Source: Pseudoneurospora amorphoporcata
Taxonomy: Eukaryota > Ascomycota > Sordariomycetes > Sordariales > Sordariaceae
Length of the DNA stretch: 64,000 nucleotides
NCBI GenBank assembly: GCA_033297205.1
Contig: MU859110.1
Location: 124,001 to 188,000, forward strand
Direction of reading: 5' to 3'
Below the pieces are notes generated by a model. It made no database searches and was not told the DNA's origin. It saw nothing but the letters and a program-made list of their open reading frames with translations. A program made the position numbers and the translations under genes. This document shows, piece after piece, positions 31,851 to 42,304 of this stretch; the first letter of the stretch is position 1; every line of letters begins with the position of its first letter.

Positions 31851-33134
31851 TTAATCTTGATGCTCTTTGATTACATGCAGTGAATGTACAAGTGCGTGCT
31901 GTACTTCTGGTACAACAGTTATCCCATCTGGTATCTGGGTAACCCTCTGGCGCTTGGAAGGTTTCTGGGATACTTTCTGGGCCTCAATGATCTCTTCTAT
32001 ACGTGCAAATTTATCATTACCCCCTTCTTTAACCTTCCTTTTAGTTCTGGGCTTCTAGGAGGCCAGCTCTGTCTCCAGATACTGCACCTTGTGATGAAGA
32101 GCAGCGATTTCAATAGCTTTATCATCGATCGTCTTTGCTGTCTTAGTAATAACAGTTCTAACATCGCGATCAAGAACAGATATCTTGTTGTGGATGGCAT
32201 TGAGCACATCCCTGGACTTCCTGGAGGTTTTGAAGACAACGTTCTAGTTAGAAAGGTCTGATATAGGTGGTGTTCTGGCTCTGGGAGGCTCATCAGGGAC
32301 GGCGAGCCTAGCATCGTCGTCAAGGATAGCCTCGGGGTCGTTGATGATGATAGATCTATTTACTAGCTATATTCCTGTCTTTCTAAACCCTGATCTGAGG
32401 TTTCTAGAGCTTACTCCCTGTCGTGATGCTTCCTGATAACACTTAAGAAACTGCTGTTTATTTACTGGTGCAGATGCTAGAAAGGAGGCAAAATCTTTCG
32501 TTGCATCTCTAAAATACGACTTAACAGCTGAAAAGACAGAGCGATCGAGAGGCTGAGTCTTATGCGAGGTATGAGGAGGTATAAAAACGAGCTGGACTCT
32601 ATGATGGAAGGCTTCCATAAGGAAATCGTCGGTCAGGTAGCTGGAGTGCTTATCGAGGATCAGAAGGCGCTAAGCATCACTATTAGGCTTCGTTTCTAGT
32701 AAATAAACCTCCCTTAGCCATCGTAAGGCTACCTGGGCATTACTCCAACCGGTAAAGGAGCTATCGTACTTTCAAGTCTTAAGTTCCTCGTTCATTTCGT
32801 CTGGGAACCATTGGCCCTGCAGGCTGGCACCTATAAAGATGACAACAGGTGTAAGACGACGACCTTCTGCAGTACCGCACTCGATTATAGATACCTAGGT
32901 AGTTGTCATAGGTTGACATTGGCTATATAGTGTGCACTACGAGTTCTGCCTTGCAAGCAGAACATCGTCTACCTTTTGGTAGTTTGGCGTTGTCGGGACA
33001 TGTGCACTCCTGCCCTGTCATAGGGATAGGGTGGACTGGGCGACCCCGTATTGCTTCGCTGCAGTTCGTTGGGATAGGCCGTTGTGAATAGCTTTAAGTG
33101 CTTGATCGATTAAGCGATCCTTTTCTGAGCTCAT
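31851..33134 (-). pseudogene. Broken Fot1/pogo transposase
   Basis: Starts with MSSEKDRLIDQALKAIHNGL and SQRTAAKQYGVAQSTLS, an intact Psq-type helix-turn-helix (33134 to about 33020). A stop follows, then unrecognisable residues. The reading resumes inside the DDE domain near 32900 (IECGTAEGRRLTPVVIFIGA), then FTGWSNAQVALRWLREVYLL, RLLILDKHSSYLTDDFLM with the second catalytic Asp, and PPHTSHKTQPLDRSVFSAVK. A coiled-coil tail ends at 31851. The CENP-B-type DNA-binding region and the first catalytic Asp are missing, so an internal deletion removed the middle. Several in-frame TAG/TAA/TGA codons interrupt the rest, where Trp or Gln would be expected. Not capable of making transposase. Confidence 0.85.
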
Positions 33135-33235
33135 CGTGATAGTTTTGAGTGCGATCGGGCTTAATTTGATAAAATGGTAGTTGATCTAAGAAGGAGGGTG
33201 TTGTTGTTAATAGGGGGGAAACGCGATGTGGAACG

Positions 33236-33277
33236 CGATGCGTTGTGGGAGGGGATGCACTGTGGGGTCGCTACGTC
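33236..33277 (-). repeat. Right terminal inverted repeat of the Fot1/pogo element
   Basis: Reverse complement begins GACGTAGCGACCCCACAGTG; a TA duplication follows at 33278-33279. Confidence 0.85.
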
Positions 33278-33871
33278 TAACTGCTAACTGCATTCCAGGG
33301 GATATCGACAAGCTTGAATTGGCAGGATTCTATGTATGTAGGTAGAAACGACATCGCAACATTGGATGTCACTTTGAAAAAAAACCAAGATCTGATAAAC
33401 TCCTCTCGCCCTTTTCCTTCACTCACAGGGACAGCACTCCCGAGTGCAAAAGGCGCCGAGCTGGCACTTGACCCGATGCGGTCTAAAACTGCCCTCTGTC
33501 GTCAATGCGGACACGGGCACTACCCCACACAGTGAACCTCTCGGGCTCTAGAGGTACTTAGAGAGGTAGCTCAGCCTGCCGAGGTACTATCGGCCTGCCT
33601 TATCCCCCGCATCCCTCATCCCTCCACCGGCATCGCAATCGACCGGGTTTCCGTGCCACCTCCGCAACCAGGCGATTCTCTTGTCCGAGAAGCGACAGGG
33701 AGACCGTTTATACATAAAAGCTTGTGACATCTCCCCCCCTTTTGTGCTCGCCATTTGGTAGACTGTACTCTGTAGTTCGAATCTCGACGGACCAACCTCC
33801 ATCACGCCTCACCCATTCTTGGATATCTTCTTGTCGCATCAAACGAGCAATTTAAGCTTCAAGTCTTCACA

Positions 33872-34865
33872 ATGTCCGGCCCCGGTGTTGGTTTCGAATA
33901 CCCTACCAAGAGTGTTTCTTGGTGCAAGAGGGATCTTTTGCTCTTTGCCCAGTCCATTGGATGCAAGGCCGAGGAGCTTCACTTCCTCTATGAGCTTCAT
34001 CCCAACTTCACTCCTTTCCCCACCTACTCTCTCGCCTTGTGTAAGTCCTGCAATTAATTCCGCTCAACAGTGTTGCCAATGTATAACTAACCGTCTCCCA
34101 GCCTTCAAGCTTGACTCTTCAGATGTAGTCGACTTCTACGCCGCCCAGAAGTCCGTTGCCATCCCAGGCGTGCCTGTCTTCGACCCCACCCGTGTCGTCG
34201 ACGGTCAGCGCCGGATCGAGTTCTTCAAGCAGCTTCCCACCTCCTCTGAGGGCAAGAAGTTCGAGTCGCGGACCAAGGTTGTTGGCGTCTATGACAAGGG
34301 TCGCCCGGGCTCTGTCGTTGAGACCCAGACCGATATCGTAGATGCCGCCAGTAACGAGGTTTACTCGCGCATCCATACCTCCTCCTTCTACGTCAACCAG
34401 GGTAACTGGGGTGGCCCCAAGGGGCCCGCCACCCAGAACTTTCCCCCTCCCAAGGACAAGAAGCCCGATGCCGTTTTCGAGAACCAGACGACTCCCGAGA
34501 CCCCCCTGCTGTACCGCCTCAACGGCGATTACAACCCCCTCCATGCTGATCCCGAGCCCGGCAAGAAGATGGGCTTCGGCGGCGTCATCATCCACGGTCT
34601 TTACTCGTGGAACTGGGCCTGCCACGGCCTCCTCCAGCACCTTGGCGGCAGCGACCCTGCCAACATCAAGGAATACCAGGCCCGCTTTGCCAGCCCCGTC
34701 CGTGGCGGTGACAAGCTTGTTGCGTCGGCGTGGAAGACTGGTCAGATCAAGGACGGCTGGGAGGAGATCCGCTTCCAGGTCCAGATTGAGGATGGTAAGG
34801 TTGTTCTCAGCAACGGCCGCGCCTTGATGAAGTGCGTTGGGCCTGCTCCCCAGAACAAGTTGTAA
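33872..34865 (+). CDS. MaoC-type (R)-specific enoyl-CoA hydratase / peroxisomal dehydratase
   Basis: Two exons, 33872-34040 and 34102-34865, give 310 residues. The intron has a GTAAGT donor and an ATAACTAAC branch. The protein is a tandem hot-dog hydratase. The N-terminal half lacks catalytic residues (KSVSWCKRDLLLFAQSIGC, FYAAQKSVAIPGVPVFDPTR). The C-terminal half has the hydratase 2 motif YRLNGDYNPLHADPEPGKKM with its Asp and His, then GFGGVIIHGLYSWNWACHGL. Members hydrate trans-2-enoyl-CoA to (R)-3-hydroxyacyl-CoA in fatty-acid beta-oxidation; stand-alone versions parallel the hydratase domain of the fungal multifunctional enzyme. The last three residues, NKL, resemble a non-canonical peroxisomal targeting signal. 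Location in the peroxisome is therefore inferred. Confidence 0.88.
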
Positions 34866-35409
34866 AAAGGAAACATTGTCATTTTTGTATGTATATATAT
34901 AAGCATGAACAAGCGACTGCTGTTTGCAAAGGTTGGAAAAGCAGAGGAATGGCAACGAAGGAAAAGATTCCATGATACCATCTCGATACGAGCAGAAATA
35001 GCCAATGGAGGGATGTTTAATCCTATTGATAGTATGGGTAAGCGACATCGTTCACCTGATCGCTTGGGGTCAAAATTCGCAATATGTAGTTGAGTTCGTG
35101 ACGTGGTATTGCCGTGTTGCTGTGATGGTGTTCTTGGCACCAGAATTCGACGATCTCATGCCTGGCGGCTCTCACAGTCAGGGTGCAGTGGTCTTGCTGC
35201 CTAAAAATGCACGCTCTATCACCACTCCACAGTGAACACCCTCCAATTTGTTGTACAGGACGCTCAACTGAAGTCGGTAACGGCAATTGCGAACACCATT
35301 ATTCATCTTTGACAATCGGCAGTGGTACCAATCGAAGTGCACTAAACGGCGGAGAGCTATCTGCCAATTCCATTCCCCGATCGTTTGTTATTCGAAATAC
35401 CGTCAAAAG
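34866..35409. other. Short intergenic stretch
   Basis: Holds the 3' untranslated region of the hydratase gene and the promoter and leader of the tubulin cofactor gene, both on the plus strand. Nothing else is visible. Confidence 0.4.
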
Positions 35410-37360
35410 ATGGCTTCCGTTACCCCTCACATCGGCCAGAGAAGGTCCTATGATGGCGCCCTATGCACCGTCCGATTCATTGGCGAACTCGAGGGCACCA
35501 CTGGCTCATGGCTTGGAGTTGAATGGGATGACCCGACACGCGGCAAACACGCTGGCCAGCACATGGGCATTCGATATTTCACATGTGAGGTTCACCTATC
35601 CTACTCTCGAATGTCGGGATATGGCCATCTAACACTATCTCAGGCAAATCCAAGTCAGCAACAGCAGCATCTTTCATCCGTCCAACTAGACCGGCAGATG
35701 CACCCCAGACGTTTCTCTCCGCAATTCAGCTCAAGTATGCGTCTGATGGACCTTCCGACAATGGGCCAGTACTCCCTGGGAAGCAGATCATTGTCGGTGG
35801 CAAGGTTGCCGAGGAGGTTGGCTTTGACAAGATCCGGCGCAAGCAGGCACAGTTGAGCGAACTGAAGATTGTCATTCTTGACGGGTCATGCATCGTCTCT
35901 GCATCTTCGCCCACAACAGATCAGGATCAGACTATCCGCCAGACTTCTCCCAAGGTCGTTGAGCTGGATATCAGCCGTAACTTGTTCATTGACTTCGGTA
36001 CTGTGGTGGATATCTGCTCCGAGCTGGATTCCTTGCACAGTCTCAGGGTCAAGTATGTCCCCTTTCGCTATCTGTAGCGACACCTTTAAGGAGGATGACA
36101 AGACTGACACTGTACAGCGGAAATCGCTTCCAAAACGTCCTCGAAGACAACAAGCTCAATGGACCGCATGAAGCCTTCAAGGGCGTCAAGGAGCTTGAGA
36201 TGGGAGAAACCCTACTGACTTGGCCTGAAATATGTCACGTCGCCTCCAACTTCCCTTCTCTGACTCTTCTCGAAATCGGCACAAACCAGTTGTCTACTCT
36301 TGCACCAATCCCACCAGCGTTTTCCTTCACATCGACACTAGTGTCTCTAAACCTCGAGTTCAACGAGTTTACATCACTTGAAGACATCGCTGCTCTTACG
36401 AGTATCAGCACCCTTCGAAATCTGCATCTGAAGGGTAACTTGATATCCACCATCACGTCCTCTCCCTCCAAAGAGGTGCCGGTCTTTGGCAAGAACCTTC
36501 AATACCTTGATATGTCATACAACAAGGTCAGCGATTGGCAATTCGTCGATGCTCTTCTGGACTCCTTGCCTGGGTTGACATCCATACGATTCTCCCATAA
36601 TCCGATCTACGAGAACCCAGGACTCGAGGATGGGGCTGTTCCGGAAACGGACGGCACGAAGAAGGGCACTGCCGCCAGTGATGAGGCGTTCATGCTGATG
36701 GCTGCCCGTCTCCCATCCGTCAGGACGCTCAACTTCAGCAATATCACTACAGCGGACCGTACCAACGCAGAGATGTACTACCTCTCTCGCATAGCCCGAC
36801 AATTGTCAAGTACCCCAGAGGCAGAGGAAGCCCAAGTGCTTGCACGCCATCGACGCTGGGCCGAGCTATGTGAGCTCTATGGCGAACCGGTAGTATCACG
36901 TCAACAGGACATTAATCCGAACTTCCTTGAGGCAAGGCTGATTACTGTCCACCTGTATCTTGCCGAGTTGGCGACCAGCGAGTCAGAAGACAACACCGCG
37001 TTCGTGGGAGATAGGATCGTCCAGATACCCAAATCCTTTGACATCTATGCAGTCAAGGGCATTGCCGGGAGACTATTTGGTCTCCTGCCTCTGAAGCTAC
37101 GACTGGTGTGGGAGACTGGTGAATGGGACCCGGTTGGTGGGTTCGATGACGATGATGGTGACAGCAGTGAAGACGAGGAGATAGAGGCCCGGAGAGAGCG
37201 CAAACAGGACGATGCCGCCACCTCCATTGCAGGCACATCTATAGCCGGCAAGAAAGGAGGAAGATTTGTGAGGCGCGAGGTTGAGCTGAAGGATGGTCCC
37301 CGCCAGTTTGGCTATTGCGTGGATGGTCTCGAGGCGAAAATCAGGGTTGAACTGCGGTGA
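35410..37360 (+). CDS. tbce: Tubulin-folding cofactor E
   Basis: Three exons, 35410-35584, 35644-36052 and 36118-37360, give 608 residues. Residues about 8-60 are a CAP-Gly domain with the signature GSWLGVEWDDPTRGKHAG; the first intron falls inside it, just after the Tyr-Phe-Thr-Cys end. Residues about 150-400 are leucine-rich repeats (VVELDISRNLFIDF, LTLLEIGTNQLSTL, LVSLNLEFNEFTSL, LRNLHLKGNLISTI, LQYLDMSYNKVSDW). The C-terminal part is the ubiquitin-like region (VQIPKSFDIYAVKGIAGRLF, LLPLKLRLVWETGEWDP) followed by an acidic stretch. Cofactor E binds alpha-tubulin and, with cofactors A, C and D, assembles the alpha/beta dimer. The order of domains is that of the family and no part is missing. 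Confidence 0.93.
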
Positions 37361-37822
37361 GGATATTGCGAGAACACCTTTGTCTTAAAGCCCTGGCAGA
37401 CATTGGAACTGTCTAATTGCAAACTCACCATGTTCGACACACCACTACGATCCAAATATGGTTCTCACCAGCGCTTGGTCCGTTTCTTCCAGGTAACCTT
37501 TCCCCTGTGTTTTTCGAATGTTGCCTCATTGTTTGTTCGCCCAAAGCTTCAACGCTTGTCTCAGAAGATTGTCGGGCAAAGTAGTTGCTGCAAACCTGTG
37601 TCGACAAAGTGCTAGTCAGGGCGTTACTGCCCAAGAAACACATCCCTATAAAGACGGGTCTTTCGCTCTCAGTTCGAGCCAACGTCTATAGTCAGAACAA
37701 CAACCCGAATAAGTCTTATTCTTCCTCCTACAACCAGTCACACAGTCCGAGAGATTCAGGGTCCCTTTATCTCCCCTTGTCCGTCTCGCCAACTACCAAG
37801 ACATCAACCTCACTCGCCCACC
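37361..37822. promoter_or_regulatory. Promoter and leader of the CCCH zinc-finger gene
   Basis: Same-strand interval of 460 bases between two genes. The last 100 bases before the ATG are rich in CA and CT, as in many fungal leaders. No coding frame is supported. Confidence 0.35.
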
Positions 37823-39316
37823 ATGATACCGCGCCCTCAGTGCTTCCTTGTCCGACCTGACACCGAGGTTTTGCGCAATGATACCGGAGCAATTCAAAGG
37901 GAACAAGGTCCCATGGTACCCTTGATCGCCGTCGATGAGCTTCCCGACTGGATTGACATCGGCCTACCTCGGGAGCTGACAGTCGAACAGACCGTAGGCC
38001 TCTACAACCTCGGTATGGTCCCGCACACCGGAGACACATACAGGGTGCGGATCATCGAGCCTAATTCCCAAGAGGAATTCGTATGGAAGAGAACCAGAGA
38101 TTCATCGAAACCCACCTTGGTCTCAAGCGGTGTCTGCGCCCCTGGACACCGGACCATGGCTCAACCCGAGCAGTCGCAGCGAGTCCCATATAATGCACCG
38201 GCTGCTTCTACCGGACGTAATCCCAGTTCGATTCCTCGCCCTTCCGCTGCGGAGCCTTGCCCCCATCCTGCTCCTCCCAACATGGCAGCGGCAAGCTCGA
38301 ATCCAAACAGGTTGACCCGTGCGGAAGACGAGCATTCAATGCGATGGGCCGATCTGGTCGAAAGGAGCATCACCCGAGACACCGAAGCACAGGATCCCCG
38401 TCGTCATTCCAATCTCATCGCCCCTCCTCCTTCTCCCCAGACCGCGCCTCATCATCCGAATGTCCACCAAGATGCTATGACCCCGGATCACAGGGCAAGC
38501 GCACCTCTTCACAATACAATGACTACACCACCCAACCCCGCCGCCAACGCCGATGCCCTAGCCACTGCCAACCACAACACCTCTACGATAACTGCCAATC
38601 CTGCCAGTCCTGGTGTTACCCCCTCTAACTCTACCTCCTCCTCCTCCTCCTCCGCCGCTACCACCGCCTCTTCTTCTCCTGCTTCTTCAACTCCCCAGGA
38701 ATACTGCCGCCACTGGTGTCAACACGGCACCTGCAAATGGGGCACCTTCTGTCGCCACAAGCACGCGATGCCCACCACGCTTGAAGGGCTCCTGGAGGTT
38801 GGACTGTGCGAGATTCCCGCTTGGTGGATTTCTGCTACTGGTATTGGGATGTCTAGCAAGACGAAGCAGACTGCTGCTGGTGGTTCTTCCACTACTGTCA
38901 ACGGCAACGGCGGCGGTGGTAGTGATGGTGGCAGTGGTGGTGGCAGTGGTGGTGGCAGTGGTGGTGGCAGTGGTGGTGCTCCCCTTCCTCCCGCCCCCCG
39001 CAACCCCATGGCTCACGGTCACAACCTCCATCACATGCTCCCCGCCATGATAGGAGCAGGAGCGGGACTCACAGCACCAGTATCAGCAAAGAAACTGTCC
39101 AACAGAAAACTCAAAGCCCAACAACGAGAATTCAACCAACGCCTCCGTCTGCTCTCCTCCATGTTGATCCCGCCTGGTTACGGCAGTAGTCCTCACTACC
39201 CTCTTCGTCATCCGGCTGATGCGTTGTTGATGCACGGAATGCATGGGTATGGTTCTGGTGGTTCTGGACAACAACAGCTGCAACAAATGCAACAACAACA
39301 ACAACAACAACAACAA

Positions 39317-39349
<33 letters not shown>

Positions 39350-39856
39350 AGACTTGAGCGCGAGCGTAAGGGCGAAAAGACCCCCTTGGATAGAAATCGA
39401 AAGAATGTCAAGGTGACGTTTAATGAGGATGGGACGGTGAGTCTTGTTACTGGTGATGAGGGAGGGAGTAAGAAGGGGGGTGTTGTTGTTGGTGGTGCTG
39501 GTGGTCATGGACAGCAGTCCGAAGGAGAGACCACCGGTGGTGGGGGCGCTGCCTCTGTTCCTGCTGCCGGTGCTTCCTCAGCCGCGGCGGCCACGAATAC
39601 CTATGAGACAGGTAAACCTGGTGGTGGCGAAGGTGAGGCAACTGACAAGTTCTCGAAGGATGGGAAAGAGAAGGATATGGTAAAGTCGGTAAAGGGCCTT
39701 GCAAACTCTATGCATGCTCCAAAGCAGGGTCAGGGGCACGGACAGGTGGTAGTCACGATTCCGGGTAACATGAGCATGAAGGCTACTTGTGAGGATGAGA
39801 ATGAGGGCGGGAGTGTTGTGCAGCTGGCTGATGTCCCGCTGTTGGTTGAGATCTAA
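37823..39856 (+). CDS. CCCH zinc-finger protein with poly-Gln and Gly/Ser repeats
   Basis: Intronless, 677 residues. The N-terminal 95 residues look folded (MIPRPQCFLVRPDTEVLRND, MVPLIAVDELPDWIDIGLPR, VGLYNLGMVPHTGDTYRVRI) and are shared by several fungal RNA-linked zinc-finger proteins. A long disordered Pro/Ser/Thr segment follows. Near residue 294 is one C-x8-C-x5-C-x3-H finger (YCRHWCQHGTCKWGTFCRHK, then H), followed by ALEGLLEVGLCEIPAWW-like text (actual start MPTTLEGLLEVG). Then come a (Gly-Gly-Ser)n run and a poly-Gln run encoded almost purely by CAA (about 39280-39350). Single CCCH fingers usually bind RNA; the role here is not known. The pure CAA and GGT-GGC-AGT tracts make length polymorphism likely. 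Confidence 0.8.
38918..38980 (+). repeat. 9-base GGTGGCAGT-type tandem repeat inside the CCCH gene
   Basis: About six copies of a nine-base unit encoding Gly-Gly-Ser, in frame. Confidence 0.75.
39280..39352 (+). repeat. CAA trinucleotide tract inside the CCCH gene
   Basis: About 23 near-consecutive CAA codons, interrupted once by AAA (Lys) and near the start by ATG. Encodes the poly-Gln run. Confidence 0.85.
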
Positions 39857-40669
39857 AGGAAAGAGTGAGTTTTAGTCATAGGAATGTAACCAGGATTTCC
39901 TTGGGGGAAGTGAATTAGAAAGATGTACTTGGTGTTAAATAGAGTTTGCGTTTGGGATATACATGTTCCCATCATATTGCCGTGTACCTTATCCCTCATC
40001 GCCGGCCGGCCGGATTCGGCGTCCGAGAAGGTGCAAAACCGAAGGATCAGATGGGATCCCGTCAGCTTACATATCAGGCACCAACCACTCTTATATCCGG
40101 CTCGCACAGCATCAGACTCAGAGACTTTGTGATCAATGAAATCACCGAACAATGACGGGAAGCCGCGGCCTCCGGTTTACAAGCCACTCGGATTTTATAC
40201 CGAGCGCCGGAGATAAGCAACAACGTCTGAGATCTCCATTTCCAAAAACGACAAGGTTCGTTGTGTAAGTACGGACTGCGGGACGCGGCGAGCCGATGGG
40301 GATCTGGGGTCAAGGTTAATCAAGGTTCTCCGGCCCGCGGGGTTCAGACGTCATGGATAGAACGGCCGCGGGGCAAGATACTTCGGAGAATTGGGCGATG
40401 TGCTGGAGAACGGGGTCCGACTTGGGAGTGGGTGTAGCTTTGAGTTCCCGGTACCAAGGTAAACAACAGCCTGAAATCGTCTATGGCATTGAGGGCCCTT
40501 AAGATCAGATAAAACCGTCGTGGGTAACAATCATATAAGAACTTCGAAGCTGCCACCCTCATCTGAACACAAGAAGGCCTACAATAGCCACCTCAGTCAC
40601 AACAACATCAACGACCCTAACAAAGCACTTTCCAGTGAAACCCCTTCTCCAACTTACATTTCCAACAAC
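39857..40669. promoter_or_regulatory. Upstream region of the aldo/keto reductase gene
   Basis: Same-strand interval of 813 bases. A short palindromic GGCCGGCCGG lies near 40005. No coding frame or RNA gene is supported. Confidence 0.35.
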
Positions 40670-41859
40670 ATGCCTCAGCTCCTCGGAAAAGAAATCGGAC
40701 CAACAGGTTTCGGCCTCATGGGTGAGTAGTCCTCCTCTATCCCTTCTCCCTCACACATCCATCTTGCACCCCTCATCTATCTATCTAAGGGAACAGAACC
40801 CCCAACTAACAACTCCTCTCGCAAAACAAGGCTTCACCTGGCGCCCCTCCCCCGTCCCCCAAGAACAAGCCTTCGCCACCCTCCGCGCCGCCCTCTCCTT
40901 GGGTCTCAACTTTGGAACGGCGGCGAATTCTACGGCCAACCGCCCTACAACAGTCCCATCCTCCTCGAACGCTATTTCGCCCAGTACCCCGAAGACGCCG
41001 ACAAAGTTATTTTGTCGATCAAAGGTTGCTGCGGCCCCGACGGGATGCGCCCGGACGGTTCCGCCGCTGAAGTCCGGCGTTCTTTGGATGCCTTCATCAA
41101 ACAGCTGAACGGGTGGAAGAAGTTGGATATTTTCGAGTGTGGAAGGAGAGATCCCAAGGTGGACATGGGAGAGACGTTTGGGGTTATGCAACGGGAATAC
41201 ATTGGGAAGGGGCTGTTGGGGGGAATCAGTTTGAGTGAGGTTTCGGCGGAGACGATTCATCAGGCTGTGAAGATTTTGGGGAAGAAGGGGGGTGGTGTGC
41301 GTGGAGGTGGAGTTGAGTTTGTTTGCGACGGAGGTTTTGGAGAATGGAGTCGCGAAGGCGTGTGCGGAGTATGGCATTCCGTTGGTGGTTTATAGTCCTT
41401 TGGGGAGGGGGGTGAGTTGCTTCCTTTTCTTTCCGTTGTCGATACGTTGAAGGGGGCATGAACGGTCAGCTAACAGACTACGACAAACGACAGATCCTCA
41501 CCGGCCAGGTCAAATCGCGAGACGATCTTTCCAAGTTCCCGATGCTGCTTCACTTCCCCCGCTTCTCCGAGGAGAACTTCGACATCAACCTCCAGCTCGT
41601 CCACCAGGTGGAAGAGATGGCCAAGAAGAAGGGTTGCACGCCCGTGCAGCTGGCCATTTCGTGGACGCGCTGTCTGTCGCGCCGTCCGGGCATGCCGGAG
41701 ACCATCCCCATTCCCGGCGCCACGACGGTAGAGAAGGTCAATGAGAACGCCGTGTTCGTCGAGTTGACGGATCAGGAGATGGATGACATCGATGCGACGC
41801 TGGCAAAGTTTGATGTCAAGGGCGCGAGGTATCCCGATTGGGTTCCTGTCAACACGTAA
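40670..41859 (+). CDS. Pyridoxal-reductase-like aldo/keto reductase (AKR8 type) with two compensating frameshifts
   Basis: Exon 1 40670-40721 gives MPQLLGKEIGPTGFGLM; intron 40722-40830; exon 2 40831-41411; intron 41412-41493; exon 3 41494-41859, ending YPDWVPVNT. Exon 2 needs two frame changes. After ALSLGLNF at about 40913 one base is missing from a short T run; adding it gives WNGGEFYGQPPYNSPILLER with the catalytic-type Tyr. At about 41287-41292 one extra base in a run of six G restores the first frame, giving VCVEVELSLFATEVLENGVA and YGIPLVVYSPLGRG. In between, the frame reads like the family (KVILSIKGCCGPDGMRPDGS, KLDIFECGRRDPKVDMGE). The family reduces pyridoxal to pyridoxine with NADPH. 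As printed, the frame stops at 41106, so either the sequence has two homopolymer errors or the gene is broken. Confidence 0.72.
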
Positions 41860-42110
41860 GAACAGAGTAGACAGAGGTCGAGCTAGGTTGAGCTATGTAC
41901 AGTCCAATACTGGCTTGATTGTTAGCTCGAGACCTCGGGCCAACCTCCTTGGGCATTTCCATACTGAACTGATTCGTTTCGGTATAGAGCAGGAGCGATT
42001 TCAAGGGCTGCAAGTACTGTAAGGTAATAATGTTTCATTTCTTCTATCTTCCAATATAGGATGCGTCATCAAGAGTGCTCGAGACCTGTTAAACTTGTTC
42101 ATGTCAGCAG

Positions 42111-42304
42111 GCTAATCTCAAACATTTGGTAATGTTAGAATGGACAGAGAGTAACATGGCGGTTTCAGGAAAAAGTGTAATGTGTTGATAGTCCACAGTG
42201 AGCCTCGGTTGCCCGAGGGAACTTGAGAATTGCAGAATCCTTGGAAGAATCATTCATCATAATGCCGGGGAGAAGGATGTGGATGGCGGAATGAGCAACT
42301 TACA
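42111..42304 (-). ncRNA. Part of a second spliced snoRNA host transcript (intron 42303-42112)
   Basis: On the minus strand a GTAAGT donor at 42303 follows TTTTTTGCT, and an acceptor ATTAG ends at 42112 with a TTCTAAC branch site upstream. The 192-base intron is almost the same size as the snoRNA-bearing introns at 26 kb and encloses a box C/D RNA. The flanking exons have no convincing coding frame; the transcript may start near 42700 and end before 41900, but its limits cannot be fixed. Confidence 0.6.
42160..42266 (-). ncRNA. Box C/D snoRNA aimed at 5.8S rRNA, SNORD96-like
   Basis: Box C ATGATGA at 42260-42254 and box D CTGA at 42168-42165 are perfect. An internal D'-like box CTCA lies at 42227-42224. 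Immediately upstream of it the RNA is complementary to AATTGCAGAAT (11 bases; 12 with the D' C) of fungal 5.8S rRNA, seen as the same letters on the plus strand at 42228-42238. The fifth base from the D' box pairs with the G of AATTG, which is position 75 in human 5.8S, the site guided by SNORD96. The outer stem is weak (GGC with GCC plus AT pairs). The guide before box D matches no rRNA I remember. Confidence 0.75.

Larger units (their letters stand above)
31725..33277 (-). mobile_element. Decayed Fot1/pogo-type DNA transposon with intact TIRs
   Basis: The left end (31725 on) begins GACGTAGCGACCCCACA. The right end (33277 backward) reads the same on the other strand. The inverted repeats agree over about 41 bases with a few mostly C/T or G/A differences. 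Both ends are flanked by TA (31723-31724 and 33278-33279), the target duplication of the Tc1/mariner-pogo superfamily. The 1553-base element is shorter than full-length Fot1-like elements because part of the transposase is gone. It sits in the promoter-side interval between two divergent genes. Confidence 0.85.

Noticed and set aside
33720..33800. AGTTCGAATCTC followed by ACCA, tRNA-like 3' end
   Set aside because: T stem does not pair and no D or anticodon arm upstream; lies in the hydratase leader.
38613..39050. Leu/Pro-rich plus frame and Thr-rich minus frames
   Set aside because: Shadows of the CCCH gene repeats.
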